Shown here: one piece after another, positions 33,733-33,822 of the stretch | Numbering within the stretch: the first letter of the stretch is position 1 | How the letters are laid out: each line of letters starts with the position of its first letter | Assembly: GCA_021787615.1 (NCBI GenBank) | Contig: JAJYLP010000035.1 | Span: forward strand, 1-33,822 | Reading direction: 5' to 3' | Length of the DNA: 33,822 nt | Source of the DNA: Pseudomonadota bacterium | Lineage (GTDB): Bacteria > Pseudomonadota > Gammaproteobacteria > Steroidobacterales > Steroidobacteraceae | Translations under genes and position numbers: made by a program | Notes under the pieces: generated by a model | Told to the model about the DNA's origin: nothing | The model's input: only the letters and a program-made list of their open reading frames with translations | Database searches by the model: none

Positions 33733-33822
33733 CGACATCTCCAAAGAGAATTTGAGCGGTTTTAGAATTGCCCCGAGCGCTCGGCGCCGGAACGGGCCGG
33801 ATTATTGCAGGAAGATCCGGGC

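Overview
The window is about 33.8 kb of very GC-rich, densely coded bacterial chromosome. Gene content suggests a gammaproteobacterium, perhaps near Xanthomonadales/Nevskiales. The pointers are YbiT, Fsr, a PuuB/PuuD/PuuA set, and a PEP carboxylase whose GGDMDG motif I recall from Xanthomonas enzymes. This placement is inference from remembered protein families; no rRNA or tRNA gene is present to anchor it.

Layout. 1-1109 is the 3' part of ybiT. A gene-free stretch then leads to a well-formed transcription attenuator (short threonine-rich leader peptide, antiterminator, terminator) in front of asd. 3017-6790 carries divergent puuB and puuD-puuA, the core of gamma-glutamylated putrescine breakdown. 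Next come a polyphosphate-glucokinase-type ROK kinase, a YbdL-like aminotransferase, a DUF2905 membrane protein, a Nudix hydrolase and icd. A cationic amino-acid permease translationally coupled to agmatine deiminase follows (11261-13887). Then come a dehydratase/pirin pair, a beta-hydroxyacid dehydrogenase-like protein, a TPR membrane protein, a patatin fused to an outer-membrane barrel, msrA, an ammonium transporter, two small unknown proteins, fsr, and a SYLF lipoprotein-like protein. A kefB-like / ppc / SSAT-like acetyltransferase operon runs leftward from 31050 to 25845.

The right end (31051-33822) looks accessory. It holds about 200 nt with nested stems including an apparent three-way junction, then an AT-rich promoter followed by three direct CCTAGAA repeats. 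A two-domain Fic protein follows, with what looks like an AbiEi-like N-terminal half. After it come a gene-free stretch rich in perfect palindromes and a small secreted Lys/His-rich repeat protein with its own terminator.

Themes. Polyamine chemistry recurs at three separated loci (puuBDA; permease-aguA; an SSAT-like acetyltransferase coupled to ppc). Many start codons lack a Shine-Dalgarno sequence but have a TAnnnT-type hexamer 7-11 nt upstream, suggesting frequent leaderless transcripts. The PEP carboxylase homologue is full length but departs from the family at several residues normally needed for catalysis. The most original items are the Fic locus with its repeat operator, the structured element beside it, the divergent PEPC and the Thr-type attenuator on asd.
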